Assembly: GCA_964557005.1 (NCBI GenBank)
Contig: CAZKYI010000004.1
Coordinates: forward strand, 1 to 64,000
DNA length: 64,000 nt
Reading direction: 5' to 3'
Source of the DNA: JBECKS01 sp964557005
GTDB taxonomy: Bacteria; Pseudomonadota; Gammaproteobacteria; Pseudomonadales; JBECKS01
Part shown: piece by piece, positions 34,647-44,010 of the stretch
Layout: each line of letters begins with the position of its first letter
How positions within the stretch are numbered: the stretch's first letter is position 1
Position numbers and translations under genes: made by a program
Notes under the pieces: model-generated
Told to the model about the DNA's origin: nothing
Database searches by the model: none
Seen by the model: the letters and a program-made list of their open reading frames with translations, nothing else

Positions 34647-36086
34647 ATGTCACAGCAATTTGATGTAGTGGTAATTGGCGGTGGTCCTGGTGGTTATGTG
34701 GCTGCTATTCGTGCGGCACAATTAGGTTTGAATGTTGCCTGTATAGAAATGCGATTAAACGATGCAGGCAAACCGGCATTAGGCGGCACATGTTTAAATG
34801 TGGGTTGCATTCCTTCCAAGGCGCTTTTGGAAAGTTCTTATAAATATGTCGACGCCAAAGAAAATTTTGCCTTGCATGGTGTGAATACAGGCAAGCTCAG
34901 TTTTGATGTTGCAGCAATGCAAGATAGAAAAGACAAGATTGTTGCCAATCTCACTACGGGTGTTGCTGCCTTGTTCAAGGTGAATGGTATTACCTGGTTG
35001 CAAGGGCGTGGAAAGTTGCTGGTCGATAAGCAAGTTGAATTTACATCGCTGGATGGCAAGTCAGAAATTATTGGTGCTGAAAATGTCATCTTGGCTACAG
35101 GGTCTGTGCCTATTGATATTCCGGTAGCGCCCATTGATAACGAGTCGATTCTGGATTCAACCGGAGCACTTGCACTGAAAGAAGTACCCAAGCGTTTGGG
35201 TGTGATTGGTGCGGGTATTATTGGTCTGGAATTAGGGAGTGTGTGGGCGCGTCTCGGTTCTGAAGTTACGGTTCTGGAAGCGCTGGATGATTTTCTTCCG
35301 ATGGTTGATGCTCAAATTTCAAGAGATGCACTCAAGCATTTCAAGAAACAGGGATTAAACATTCAGCTTGGTGCACGCGTAACAGGAACATCTATCAAGA
35401 AAGGTGTTGTGACCGTTGAATATAAGGAAGCGGAAAGTGAAAAAACAGCAAGCTTTGACAAACTCATCGTTGCTGTGGGTAGAAAGCCTTACATTGAAGA
35501 TTTGTTGTCGAAAGATTGTGGTGTGAATCTTGATGAACGTGGATTTATTTTTGTGAACCATGTGTGTCGTACCGATGTGCCAGGTGTTTACGCGATTGGT
35601 GATATTGTTCGTGGGCCAGCTCTGGCACATAAAGCGATGGAAGAAGGTGTGGTTGCTGCCGAGAATATTGCAGGGCATACCGCTGCTGTGAATTACGATG
35701 CCATTCCTGCAGTTATTTATACGCATCCTGAAATTGCATGGGTGGGTGAGAACGAAGAGCAGGTAAGAGCCAGAGGTATTGAATATAAAACCGGTGTATT
35801 TCCTTTTGCCGTCAATAGTAGAGCAATGGCGGCCAATGAAACACACGGCATGGTGAAGGTAATTGCCGATGTCGAAACGGATCGTTTGTTAGGCATGCAC
35901 GTGAGTGGCCCACAAGCCTCGGAAATTATTCATCAGGGTCTGATTGCACTTGAATTTGGTGCGAGTATTGAAGACTTGCAGTTGATGGTGTTCGGACATC
36001 CCAGTTTGTCTGAAACGGTTCATGAAGCCATGCTTGATGCAGATGGACGTGCATTACATATGGCCAAACCAAAACGTAAAAAATAG
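34647..36086 (+). CDS. lpd: dihydrolipoamide dehydrogenase (E3)
   Basis: A 479-residue FAD disulfide oxidoreductase. It has the FAD motif Gly-Gly-Gly-Pro-Gly-Gly-Tyr near the start, the redox pair in Gly-Gly-Thr-Cys-Leu-Asn-Val-Gly-Cys-Ile-Pro-Ser-Lys, the NAD motif Gly-Ala-Gly-Ile-Ile-Gly-Leu-Glu, and a catalytic His-Pro-x-x-Ser-Glu at the C-terminus. Its place inside the suc cluster suggests it serves 2-oxoglutarate dehydrogenase first, as with LpdG of Pseudomonas. Confidence 0.96.
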   Translation: MSQQFDVVVIGGGPGGYVAAIRAAQLGLNVACIEMRLNDAGKPALGGTCLNVGCIPSKALLESSYKYVDAKENFALHGVNTGKLSFDVAAMQDRKDKIVANLTTGVAALFKVNGITWLQGRGKLLVDKQVEFTSLDGKSEIIGAENVILATGSVPIDIPVAPIDNESILDSTGALALKEVPKRLGVIGAGIIGLELGSVWARLGSEVTVLEALDDFLPMVDAQISRDALKHFKKQGLNIQLGARVTGTSIKKGVVTVEYKEAESEKTASFDKLIVAVGRKPYIEDLLSKDCGVNLDERGFIFVNHVCRTDVPGVYAIGDIVRGPALAHKAMEEGVVAAENIAGHTAAVNYDAIPAVIYTHPEIAWVGENEEQVRARGIEYKTGVFPFAVNSRAMAANETHGMVKVIADVETDRLLGMHVSGPQASEIIHQGLIALEFGASIEDLQLMVFGHPSLSETVHEAMLDADGRALHMAKPKRKK

Positions 36087-36129
36087 TAATAACCCTCCTC
36101 AAAATTTTAGCAACCAGTGGTAGATCAAT

Positions 36130-37296
36130 ATGAACTTGCATGAGTATCAAGGTAAGCAGCTTTTTGCTGAATATGGATTGCCGGTTTCAAAAGGCTTTGC
36201 ATGTAATACGCCTGAAGAAGCGGCAGAAGCAACCAGAAAAATCGGTGGTAACAAATGGGTCGTTAAGGCTCAGGTTCACGCGGGTGGTCGTGGCAAGGCT
36301 GGTGGTGTGAAGCTGGTGGACAGTGCTGAAGCAGCCGCAGCATTTGCGAAGCAGCACTTGGGTACACGTTTGGTGACTTATCAAACAGATGTGAATGGAC
36401 AGCCAGTGAGCAAAATTCTGGTTGAATCCTGTACCGATATTGCCCAGGAACTTTATCTCGGCGCGGTGGTTGATCGTGCAAGCCGAAAAGTTGTGTTTAT
36501 GGCTTCAACGGAAGGTGGCGTTGAAATTGAAAAAGTTGCAGAAGCAACGCCTGAAAAAATTCTCAAGGCGACGATTGATCCCTTGGTTGGTGCGCAGCCT
36601 TATCAGGGGCGAGAGCTGGGTTTTAAATTGGGTTTAAATCCTGAGCAGGTTAAACAATTTACCCAAATCTTTTTAGGGCTGGCAAAACTGTTTCACGAAA
36701 ATGATTTGGCATTACTGGAAATCAATCCATTAGTGATTACCAGTGAAGGTAATTTACATTGTCTGGATGCAAAAATAACTATCGACAGCAATGCCTTGTT
36801 TCGTCATAAAAAATTACAGGCGATGGAAGATCCTTCCCAGGAAGACGAACGCGAGCGACGTGCAGCCGAATGGGAACTGAATTATGTGGCGCTTGATGGC
36901 AACATTGGCTGCATGGTAAACGGCGCTGGTTTGGCAATGGGGACTATGGACATCGTTAAACTGAAAGGTGGTGCTCCCGCGAACTTTTTAGATGTGGGTG
37001 GCGGTGCGACCAAAGAACGTGTTACCGAAGCGTTCAAAATTATTTTATCAGACGAAAAAGTAAAAGCTGTGTTAGTGAATATTTTTGGTGGCATCGTTCG
37101 TTGTGATTTGATTGCTGAAGGCATCATTGGTGCAGTTGAAGAAGTCGGTGTCTCTGTTCCTGTGGTGGTTCGTCTGGAAGGAAATAATGCCGAGCTTGGT
37201 TCAAAAGTTTTGGCAGAAAGCGGTTTGAATATTATTGCAGCACAAAGTTTTGATGACGCTGCTACCCGTGTAGTTGCAGCAGCGGAGGGTAAATAA
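36130..37296 (+). CDS. sucC: succinyl-CoA synthetase beta subunit
   Basis: A 388-residue ATP-grasp subunit, the same length as E. coli SucC. Visible are Asn-Leu-His-Glu-Tyr-Gln-Gly-Lys at the start, Val-Lys-Ala-Gln-Val-His-Ala-Gly-Gly-Arg-Gly-Lys-Ala, Leu-Glu-Ile-Asn-Pro-Leu and Asn-Ile-Phe-Gly-Gly-Ile. With SucD it makes ATP or GTP from succinyl-CoA. Confidence 0.97.
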   Translation: MNLHEYQGKQLFAEYGLPVSKGFACNTPEEAAEATRKIGGNKWVVKAQVHAGGRGKAGGVKLVDSAEAAAAFAKQHLGTRLVTYQTDVNGQPVSKILVESCTDIAQELYLGAVVDRASRKVVFMASTEGGVEIEKVAEATPEKILKATIDPLVGAQPYQGRELGFKLGLNPEQVKQFTQIFLGLAKLFHENDLALLEINPLVITSEGNLHCLDAKITIDSNALFRHKKLQAMEDPSQEDERERRAAEWELNYVALDGNIGCMVNGAGLAMGTMDIVKLKGGAPANFLDVGGGATKERVTEAFKIILSDEKVKAVLVNIFGGIVRCDLIAEGIIGAVEEVGVSVPVVVRLEGNNAELGSKVLAESGLNIIAAQSFDDAATRVVAAAEGK

Positions 37297-37297
37297 C

Positions 37298-38170
37298 ATG
37301 AGCGTACTGATTAATAAAAATACCAGGGTTATTTGTCAGGGTTTTACAGGTTCTCAGGGAACCTTGCATTCAGAACAATCGATTGCTTATGGCACCAAAA
37401 TGGTCGGTGGTGTAACACCGGGTAAGGGTGGACAAAAACATTTGGGCTTGCCTGTGTTCAATACGGTGGCAGAAGCGGTGAATGAAACCGGAGCAGATGC
37501 CAGTGTCATTTATGTACCAGCGGCTTTCTGCAAGGATTCCATTCTCGAAGCCGTCGATGCGGGTATTAAACTGGTTGTGTGTATCACCGAAGGTGTGCCC
37601 ACGCTGGACATGCTTTACGTGAAGGAATACATCAGTCATAGAGATGTGCGTCTAATCGGGCCTAACTGTCCGGGCATTATCACGCCAGGCGAATGCAAAA
37701 TTGGCATCATGCCAGGTTCTATCCATAAGCCGGGCAAAGTTGGCATCGTGAGCCGTTCGGGTACCTTGACTTATGAAGCGGTGAGTCAAACCACGGAACT
37801 GGGTTTTGGTCAAAGTACCTGTATCGGTATTGGTGGTGATCCGATTCCGGGCACTACTTTCATTGATGCCTTGAAACTTTTTCAGGCAGATGACCAAACC
37901 GAAGCGATTGTGATGGTGGGTGAAATTGGTGGCTCTGCTGAAGAAGAAGCGGCAGCCTACATTAAAGCCAATGTTACCAAGCCTGTGGTGTCTTATATCG
38001 CTGGTGTGACTGCACCTGCCGGTAAACGCATGGGGCATGCAGGTGCAATTATTGCTGGTGGAAAAGGAACCGCTGCCGAGAAATTTGCCGCATTGGAAGC
38101 CGCAGGCGTGAAAACAGTCAAGAATCCTGCTGCGATAGGCAAGGGTCTGGCTGAACTGACTGGCTGGTAG
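37298..38170 (+). CDS. sucD: succinyl-CoA synthetase alpha subunit
   Basis: A 290-residue CoA-binding and phosphohistidine subunit. Gly-Phe-Thr-Gly-Ser-Gln-Gly-Thr lies near the start, Gly-Pro-Asn-Cys-Pro-Gly in the middle, and the phosphorylated His in Met-Gly-His-Ala-Gly-Ala-Ile near residue 247. GGAGGG lies upstream of the ATG at 37298, one base after the sucC stop codon. Confidence 0.97.
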   Translation: MSVLINKNTRVICQGFTGSQGTLHSEQSIAYGTKMVGGVTPGKGGQKHLGLPVFNTVAEAVNETGADASVIYVPAAFCKDSILEAVDAGIKLVVCITEGVPTLDMLYVKEYISHRDVRLIGPNCPGIITPGECKIGIMPGSIHKPGKVGIVSRSGTLTYEAVSQTTELGFGQSTCIGIGGDPIPGTTFIDALKLFQADDQTEAIVMVGEIGGSAEEEAAAYIKANVTKPVVSYIAGVTAPAGKRMGHAGAIIAGGKGTAAEKFAALEAAGVKTVKNPAAIGKGLAELTGW

Positions 38171-38174
38171 TTGT

Positions 38175-39350
38175 ATGCAATCTGCTTATATTGTTTCAGC
38201 AAAACGTACTGCGATGGGGGGCTTTCAGGGAAGCTTGTCCAGCATACCGGCACCAGAGTTGGGCGGTATTGCAATCAAGGCTGCTGTCGAGGCAGCAGGC
38301 ATTGTCAAGTCTGATATAGACGAAGTGTTCATGGGGAGTGTGCTGCAAGCAGGCTTGAAGCAGGCTCCGGCACGTCAGGCCATGATCAATGCAGGGCTTG
38401 CCATGGAAACGGGTGCAACCACTGTGAATAAAGTCTGTGGTTCGGGTATGAAGTCCATCATGCTGGCGAGTGATTTGATTAAAGCGGGTAGCATTCAGCT
38501 TGCAGTATCTGGTGGCATGGAGAACATGAGCCTTGCACCTTACATCATGGAAAAAGTGCGTTCAGGTTTACGCATGGGGCATGCCAGCATTAAAGATCAT
38601 ATGTTTCTGGATGGTCTGGAAGATTGGCAAACCGCCGATGCAATGGGCTGTTTTGCTCAAGCCATGTCGGAAACCTATCAGTTTAGCCGGGCACAAATGG
38701 ACGATTATGCCATTCACTCTTTAAAGCGCGCCCAGCATGCAATTGCGGGAGGTTATTTTGATGCGGAGATTGTTCCTGTACAGGTTCAAACACGTAAAGG
38801 TGATGTGGAAGTCAAAGTAGATGAGCAGCCAGGCAATGCCAATATTGAAAAAATTCCGAGTCTCAAACCTGCATTCAGGAAAGATGGTACGGTGACAGCA
38901 GCCAATTCGAGTTCTATTTCGGATGGTGCTTCGGCTTTGGTCATCGCAGGTGGAGCCTATATTCAAGAGAAGGGTTTGAAACCTTTGGCAAAAGTGATTG
39001 CCCATGCAACCAATTCGCGCTTGCCCGAAGAGTTTACAATCGCACCCGTGGGTGCCATTCAAAAAGTTTTGAACAAGGCTGGCTGGCAAGTGAGTGATGT
39101 CGATTTATTTGAAATCAACGAAGCCTTTGCAATGGTCGCTATGGCAGCCATTCATGACTTGGGTCTGGATCATGGCCGAGTCAACGTGAATGGCGGCGCG
39201 TGTGCTTTGGGTCATCCATTAGGTTCTTCAGGCTCACGTATTGTCGTCACCTTGATTCACGAACTAAGGCGGCGCGGTTTGAAGCGTGGTGTAGCCAGCT
39301 TGTGTATAGGCGGCGGAGAAGCGACAGCTCTGGCTATAGAGTTAGTGTGA
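38175..39350 (+). CDS. acetyl-CoA C-acetyltransferase (thiolase)
   Basis: A 391-residue thiolase with Cys88 in Asn-Lys-Val-Cys-Gly-Ser-Gly-Met-Lys, His347 in Ala-Leu-Gly-His-Pro-Leu-Gly-Ser-Ser-Gly, and a second Cys at about 377 in Cys-Ile-Gly-Gly-Gly. The motif after that Cys is Glu-Ala-Thr-Ala-Leu, where many thiolases have Met-Gly-x-Ala. It starts 4 bases after sucD, so it should be made with the TCA enzymes. It could make acetoacetyl-CoA for ketone or polyester use, or degrade it to feed citrate synthase. Confidence 0.92.
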   Translation: MQSAYIVSAKRTAMGGFQGSLSSIPAPELGGIAIKAAVEAAGIVKSDIDEVFMGSVLQAGLKQAPARQAMINAGLAMETGATTVNKVCGSGMKSIMLASDLIKAGSIQLAVSGGMENMSLAPYIMEKVRSGLRMGHASIKDHMFLDGLEDWQTADAMGCFAQAMSETYQFSRAQMDDYAIHSLKRAQHAIAGGYFDAEIVPVQVQTRKGDVEVKVDEQPGNANIEKIPSLKPAFRKDGTVTAANSSSISDGASALVIAGGAYIQEKGLKPLAKVIAHATNSRLPEEFTIAPVGAIQKVLNKAGWQVSDVDLFEINEAFAMVAMAAIHDLGLDHGRVNVNGGACALGHPLGSSGSRIVVTLIHELRRRGLKRGVASLCIGGGEATALAIELV

Positions 39351-39383
39351 AACTTTAACAAGCCTTGCTAAAGCAATGTGCTT

Positions 39384-39409
39384 CTTGTAATTTCGTTGAA
39401 CATTACAAG
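39384..39409. repeat. perfect 8-bp inverted repeat after the thiolase gene
   Basis: CTTGTAAT and ATTACAAG flank a 10-base spacer in the 82 bases before the next gene. There is no T-run, so it looks more like a protein binding site or a processing hairpin than a terminator. Confidence 0.45.
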
Positions 39410-39432
39410 ACTGTTGGGAGTTAAAACAGCGC

Positions 39433-40953
39433 ATGGATATTTTGTTTATTCTGCTCGGTGTGGCGATATTTTTTGCGGCTGCAGCAGTATTTGCCATCGA
39501 CCATTTTGAAATCCATCCGGCACAGGCAGCCGTGTCATTTGCGTTACCGCCTTTTGCGTGGTGGCTTTATTACCATCATTGGCGGCGTGCCCGAATCATA
39601 GCGCTTACACAATTTATTGCATTCTTGCTGGTGCTGGGCGGTTTCGGTATGAAGCTGCTGTTCCCTGCAAAGCAAATTGAATTTTCTTCTACCGTTACAA
39701 ACACAGCCATTCAGCAATCAGGCCGTATGCCCTATGTCGGTTCTGATCAATCATTAAGAGATTTGGCACAGGCAGAAAGAAAAAGCAGGGGTTTGAACGG
39801 GCGCTTGAAGGGGCAAGCAATCCAGTTTATGTCTGATAAAGATGTCGCCGAATTTGATTTCCAGGGCACATTGAGAATCAAACTCGGTAAAAATTTCTTT
39901 GGCGATTTTGAGCTTGCAATAGAGCTGGGGCAGATTCCGGAAATGTCTGTTAAATCGTGGAGTAAAACCATCCGTGCAGATTCGCGTGATGCACCAGCCA
40001 TTTATCTTTCGTGGCTGGATAAACAGGAAGGCACCATTAAATCGCTCAAGTTTGAATCTGGTTACATCATGGATTTAAAACTCACCCATGAGGAATACAA
40101 CTTCTTTTCGGGTTACATGCAACTGATTTTGCCTGATCCCGATTACAGTTTTCTGGTAGGTAATTTTCCTGTCTACAGTTCGCGTTTGAGATTTCATGGA
40201 GAAGGCATTATTCGTGATCATGATTCGGTTGAAACGCTGGAAGTTATCGCCAATCAAAGTTTGAAAACCACTTACAGGAAAGAAGTGGATACGGTTTATG
40301 GTTTTCAGGAAACCAGCATTGATTTCAGAACGGGTGATGGTATCGGGCGTAGCAATGTTATTTTGAAAAACAGGGAAGGGCTTCTGAAACGTGTTCCGCT
40401 GGTTTTTTATAAAAATGAGCAAGGTTGGTATCTTGATGTCAAAGGTTTGAGAGATGTCATTAAAAGTAAAGACGATTTGATTGCTACACTGCCCAATAAT
40501 TTGAGTAAGGCATTGGAAGTGGATTTCAGGAATATCGGTGATATTCATCTTGCTGAAATCGAGCGCGAAGTTGAGCCGGTGAGTGTGAGTGAAGTGGCAG
40601 TACAGGAGCGTGCTGCAAGGGTGAATGAGGTCACCGAACCTGTTGCCAAGGCACAACCGCCTGATACCGAGGCTGCTGACATTCTTCGCATTGATATTGC
40701 AACTCAGGAAGAACAAATACCCGAATTATTAAAAAGTATTATGAATGTCGAGGTTGAGCTGCAAAGTATCGATGGCAAGTTCAAGAACGGCGTGTACGTC
40801 GGTGTTCATCGAAAACAGGTGGTTCTTGAAACAGGTGTGGGTGGTGGCCTTGTTGAATTTTTAACAGAGTATCGCAAAGTGAAATCAATACGTGTGCTCA
40901 ATGCGCCGAATCGCCGTCCACAGAAGATAGAGTTTTATTCTTCAGCCCCTTGA
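39433..40953 (+). CDS. membrane-anchored protein of unknown function
   Basis: A 506-residue protein I do not recognise. The N-terminus has three hydrophobic segments (about 3-22, 33-48, 57-75). A large domain of beta-rich character follows (about 80-375). Then comes a Pro/Glu/Val-rich linker (about 385-425). The C-terminal 70 residues look like a small beta-barrel of Sm-like pattern (Val-Glu-Leu-Gln-Ser-Ile-Asp-Gly ... Arg-Lys-Val-Lys-Ser-Ile-Arg-Val). It is single between the TCA cluster and htpG. A role at the inner membrane or envelope is inferred from the topology only. Confidence 0.8.
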   Translation: MDILFILLGVAIFFAAAAVFAIDHFEIHPAQAAVSFALPPFAWWLYYHHWRRARIIALTQFIAFLLVLGGFGMKLLFPAKQIEFSSTVTNTAIQQSGRMPYVGSDQSLRDLAQAERKSRGLNGRLKGQAIQFMSDKDVAEFDFQGTLRIKLGKNFFGDFELAIELGQIPEMSVKSWSKTIRADSRDAPAIYLSWLDKQEGTIKSLKFESGYIMDLKLTHEEYNFFSGYMQLILPDPDYSFLVGNFPVYSSRLRFHGEGIIRDHDSVETLEVIANQSLKTTYRKEVDTVYGFQETSIDFRTGDGIGRSNVILKNREGLLKRVPLVFYKNEQGWYLDVKGLRDVIKSKDDLIATLPNNLSKALEVDFRNIGDIHLAEIEREVEPVSVSEVAVQERAARVNEVTEPVAKAQPPDTEAADILRIDIATQEEQIPELLKSIMNVEVELQSIDGKFKNGVYVGVHRKQVVLETGVGGGLVEFLTEYRKVKSIRVLNAPNRRPQKIEFYSSAP

Positions 40954-40965
40954 TTATTTGTACGG

Positions 40966-40990
40966 TTGAAATTTTTTGCTTAATCCCAAT
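40966..40990 (+). promoter_or_regulatory. candidate heat-shock (sigma-32) promoter of htpG
   Basis: GTTGAAA (TTGAAA at 40966-40971), a 13-base spacer and CCCAAT (40985-40990) resemble the sigma-32 consensus CTTGAAA-N13-CCCATNT. It lies 58 bases before htpG, a known heat-shock gene. Confidence 0.55.
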
Positions 40991-40991
40991 T

Positions 40992-41018
40992 ATCAGGCTT
41001 CCTGATTTGTTTTATTTT
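40992..41018 (+). terminator. hairpin with T-rich tail before htpG
   Basis: ATCAGG-CTT-CCTGAT is a perfect 6-bp stem followed by TTGTTTTATTTT. It could end the upstream membrane-protein transcript, but it also lies at the expected start of the htpG transcript, so it may instead be a 5' leader hairpin. Confidence 0.4.
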
Positions 41019-41047
41019 CTAAAAATCTTAATGGAGCATGTTAATCA

Positions 41048-42973
41048 ATGAGTACGGTCAGTCATTCAAAAGAAACCCTTGGCTTTCAAACCGAAGTAAA
41101 ACAATTACTGCATTTAATGATTCATTCTCTTTACGGGAATAAAGAAGTGTTCTTGCGTGAACTGGTTTCAAATGCTTCCGATGCCGCAGATAAATTACGT
41201 TTTGAAGCGCTTGCAAATGAACAGCTTTTGGAGGGGGATGCTGAATTAAAAATCCGCATTGAATTCGATAAGGAAGCGAAAATTATCGTTATTCGAGATA
41301 ACGGCATCGGCATGAGCCGTGAAGAAGTTATCAGTCATTTGGGTACCATTGCCAAATCTGGCACAGCAGATTTTCTTTCAAAATTAAGTGGCGATCAGAA
41401 GAAAGACAGCAAGTTAATTGGTCAATTCGGAATGGGTTTTTATTCCGCCTTTATTGTGGCGCATAAGGTAGAGGTGCGTACCCGCAGAGCAGGGCTTGCT
41501 GCGGAAGAGGCTGTGTTATGGGTTTCCGAAGGCGAGGGTGAGTTCACTGTCGAATCCATTCACAAAGCTGAACGAGGTACCGAAATTATTCTACATTTAA
41601 GAGAAGAAGATTTGGAATTTGCAGATGCTTTTCGTTTAAGAGGCATTATCAATCGCTATTCCGATCATCTTTCCTTGCCGATTGAAATGCGTAAAGAAGT
41701 TGCGCCAGCGATGACAGGTGATGACGAAGCGGCAGAAGAAAAACAAACTTTACCTGAATATGAAGTGGTCAATACCGCGAAAGCGTTATGGTTACGTTCC
41801 CGTTCTGAAATCAAGGATGAGGAATATCAGGAATTCTACAAACATATTGCGCATGATTATAAAGATGCGCTGGTGCATAGTCATAACAAGGTGGAAGGCA
41901 AACTCGAATACACCAGTTTGTTGTTTGTGCCAGAGCACGCACCTTTCGATTTATATAACCGCGAAGCCCCTAAGGGTTTGAAGCTTTATGTGCAACGCGT
42001 ATTTATCATGGACGATGCCGAACAATTCCTGCCTTTATATTTACGTTTTATCAAGGGCGTGGTCGATTCCAATGATTTACCTTTGAATGTTTCGCGTGAA
42101 ATTCTGCAAAATTCTCCAGCTATCGACAATATGAAAAGTGCGCTGACCAAGCGTGTGCTGGATATGCTTGAAAAGCTTGCAAAGAATGATAAGGAAAAAT
42201 ATCAAACATTTTGGAAAGAGTTCGGTCAGGTACTTAAAGAAGGCACGGGCGAAGATTATTCCAATCGTGAAAAAATTTCCAAATTACTGCGCTTTTCAAC
42301 AACGCATACCAACTCTGCTGAACAAACAGAATCATTTGATGATTACATTGCCCGCATGAAGGAAGGGGATAACAAAATTTACTTTGCAACAGCAGAAAAT
42401 TTCTCATCGGTCAGTAAAAGTCCGCATCTGGAAGTATTCAGGAAGCGCGGTATTGAAGTCGTGTTGCTCCATGATCGTATCGACGAATGGATGATGGGCA
42501 ATTTGTTTGAATACGATGGAAAATCTTTTGTGGATATTGCCAAAGGCGATTTGGATTTGGGTGAATTAAGCGAAGAAGAAAAGCAGGTTCAGGAAAATAT
42601 TGTCAAGGAAAATGAAGATTTGATTGAGCGCATCAAACAGGCTTTGGCAGACAAGGTTGCCGATGTCAAAGTATCTTCGCGTCTGGTCGATTCACCAGCG
42701 TGTCTGGTGTTAGGTGCTCACGATATGGGTTTTCAAATGCGCATGTTGATGAAACAGGCAGGGCAGTTTGTACCTGAGAGCAAACCTGTTTTTGAATTTA
42801 ATGCCGAGCACCCCTTGATTAAAAAGATGGATCAGGAGAGTGACGAAGATAAATTCAGAAACTTCAGCCTGATGTTGTTTGATCAGGCTTTATTGGCGGA
42901 AGGCGGCAGTATTGATGATCCGGCTGCTTATGTTGATCGGGTCAATAAAATTCTTTTGGCGAGTATGGTCTGA
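41048..42973 (+). CDS. htpG: Hsp90-family chaperone HtpG
   Basis: A 641-residue ATP-dependent chaperone. The N-terminal GHKL domain shows Glu-Leu-Val-Ser-Asn-Ala-Ser-Asp-Ala, Asp-Asn-Gly-Ile-Gly-Met and Gly-Gln-Phe-Gly-Met-Gly-Phe-Tyr-Ser; the middle domain has the catalytic Arg in Asn-Val-Ser-Arg-Glu; the C-terminal dimerisation domain is complete. GGAG lies about 12 bases before the ATG. Confidence 0.96.
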   Translation: MSTVSHSKETLGFQTEVKQLLHLMIHSLYGNKEVFLRELVSNASDAADKLRFEALANEQLLEGDAELKIRIEFDKEAKIIVIRDNGIGMSREEVISHLGTIAKSGTADFLSKLSGDQKKDSKLIGQFGMGFYSAFIVAHKVEVRTRRAGLAAEEAVLWVSEGEGEFTVESIHKAERGTEIILHLREEDLEFADAFRLRGIINRYSDHLSLPIEMRKEVAPAMTGDDEAAEEKQTLPEYEVVNTAKALWLRSRSEIKDEEYQEFYKHIAHDYKDALVHSHNKVEGKLEYTSLLFVPEHAPFDLYNREAPKGLKLYVQRVFIMDDAEQFLPLYLRFIKGVVDSNDLPLNVSREILQNSPAIDNMKSALTKRVLDMLEKLAKNDKEKYQTFWKEFGQVLKEGTGEDYSNREKISKLLRFSTTHTNSAEQTESFDDYIARMKEGDNKIYFATAENFSSVSKSPHLEVFRKRGIEVVLLHDRIDEWMMGNLFEYDGKSFVDIAKGDLDLGELSEEEKQVQENIVKENEDLIERIKQALADKVADVKVSSRLVDSPACLVLGAHDMGFQMRMLMKQAGQFVPESKPVFEFNAEHPLIKKMDQESDEDKFRNFSLMLFDQALLAEGGSIDDPAAYVDRVNKILLASMV

Positions 42974-42990
42974 TACACAACGAGTAAACA

Positions 42991-44010
42991 ATGCAAGCTA
43001 AAAAAATAACCGTTATCGGCGCAGGAAGTTTTGGCAGTGTTCTTGCGAATATTCTCGCCGAGAATGGTCATAATGTGCATGTGTATTTGCGTTCACTGGA
43101 ACATTGTGAACAATTAAAAAGTACAAGAAAAAATCAACGCTATCTCGATAATTTTATTTTTGAACCAGGCATTGTATTTGATAATAAACTGGACATTGCT
43201 CTGGAAAATGCTGATTTGATTTTTATAGCAGTACCCAGCAAGGCATTTCGAGCAATCCTGCCTGAAATAAAACGCTTTATTCCTGAAAACTGTGGCATTG
43301 TTTCTACTGCCAAAGGTGTCGAACCTCAAAGTTTCAAACTGATGACACAAGTGATTCAGGAAGAACTTCCTGCGCACAGGGTTGCGGCGTTAAGTGGCCC
43401 CAATCTGGCGGCAGAGATTGCCAGAAAAGAACTGACAGGCAGTGTGGTTGCCAGTGTTAGCCCTGAATTCAATAAGGAAATTCAAAGTGTACTGGCCTCA
43501 AAATATTTCAGGGTATATGACAATGAAGATATTTTCGGTGTCGAATTGGCGGGCGCTTTGAAAAATATTTATGCCATTGCCGCAGGTATGGCACATGCTT
43601 TGGGTATGGGCGAAAACGCGCGTAGCATGTTGCTGACACGCTCACTTGCTGAAATGTCACGCTTTGCGGTTTCTCTGGGTGCGAACCCCATGACCTTTCT
43701 GGGTTTGGCAGGCGTAGGTGATTTGTTTGTTACCTGTTCTTCACCTTTGAGCAGAAACTTCAGATTGGGTACATTGGTGGCTCAAGGTAAGTTGGCCGAA
43801 GTTGCAATCAAGGAAATAGGCTCAACGGTGGAAGGCTATCTCACAGTAAAAAGCGTTTGCGAGGAAGCAGCGAAGCGCAACATCTATATGCCACTCGCTA
43901 CCGCTTTGTATCAAGTCTTATATGAACAGGCCAATATCGCTGATCTGGTCAAGAGCTTAATGCTCGGTGAAAGTAATCATGATGTGGAATTTTCAGGAGC
44001 ATCTTCTTGA
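42991..44010 (+). CDS. gpsA: glycerol-3-phosphate dehydrogenase [NAD(P)+]
   Basis: A 339-residue enzyme that makes sn-glycerol-3-phosphate for phospholipids. Gly-Ala-Gly-Ser-Phe-Gly-Ser is the NAD(P) motif; the catalytic Lys lies in Glu-Leu-Ala-Gly-Ala-Leu-Lys-Asn-Ile, with Ser-Gly-Pro-Asn-Leu-Ala also present. It overlaps sixA by 4 bases, an arrangement known from other gammaproteobacteria. Confidence 0.95.
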   Translation: MQAKKITVIGAGSFGSVLANILAENGHNVHVYLRSLEHCEQLKSTRKNQRYLDNFIFEPGIVFDNKLDIALENADLIFIAVPSKAFRAILPEIKRFIPENCGIVSTAKGVEPQSFKLMTQVIQEELPAHRVAALSGPNLAAEIARKELTGSVVASVSPEFNKEIQSVLASKYFRVYDNEDIFGVELAGALKNIYAIAAGMAHALGMGENARSMLLTRSLAEMSRFAVSLGANPMTFLGLAGVGDLFVTCSSPLSRNFRLGTLVAQGKLAEVAIKEIGSTVEGYLTVKSVCEEAAKRNIYMPLATALYQVLYEQANIADLVKSLMLGESNHDVEFSGASS

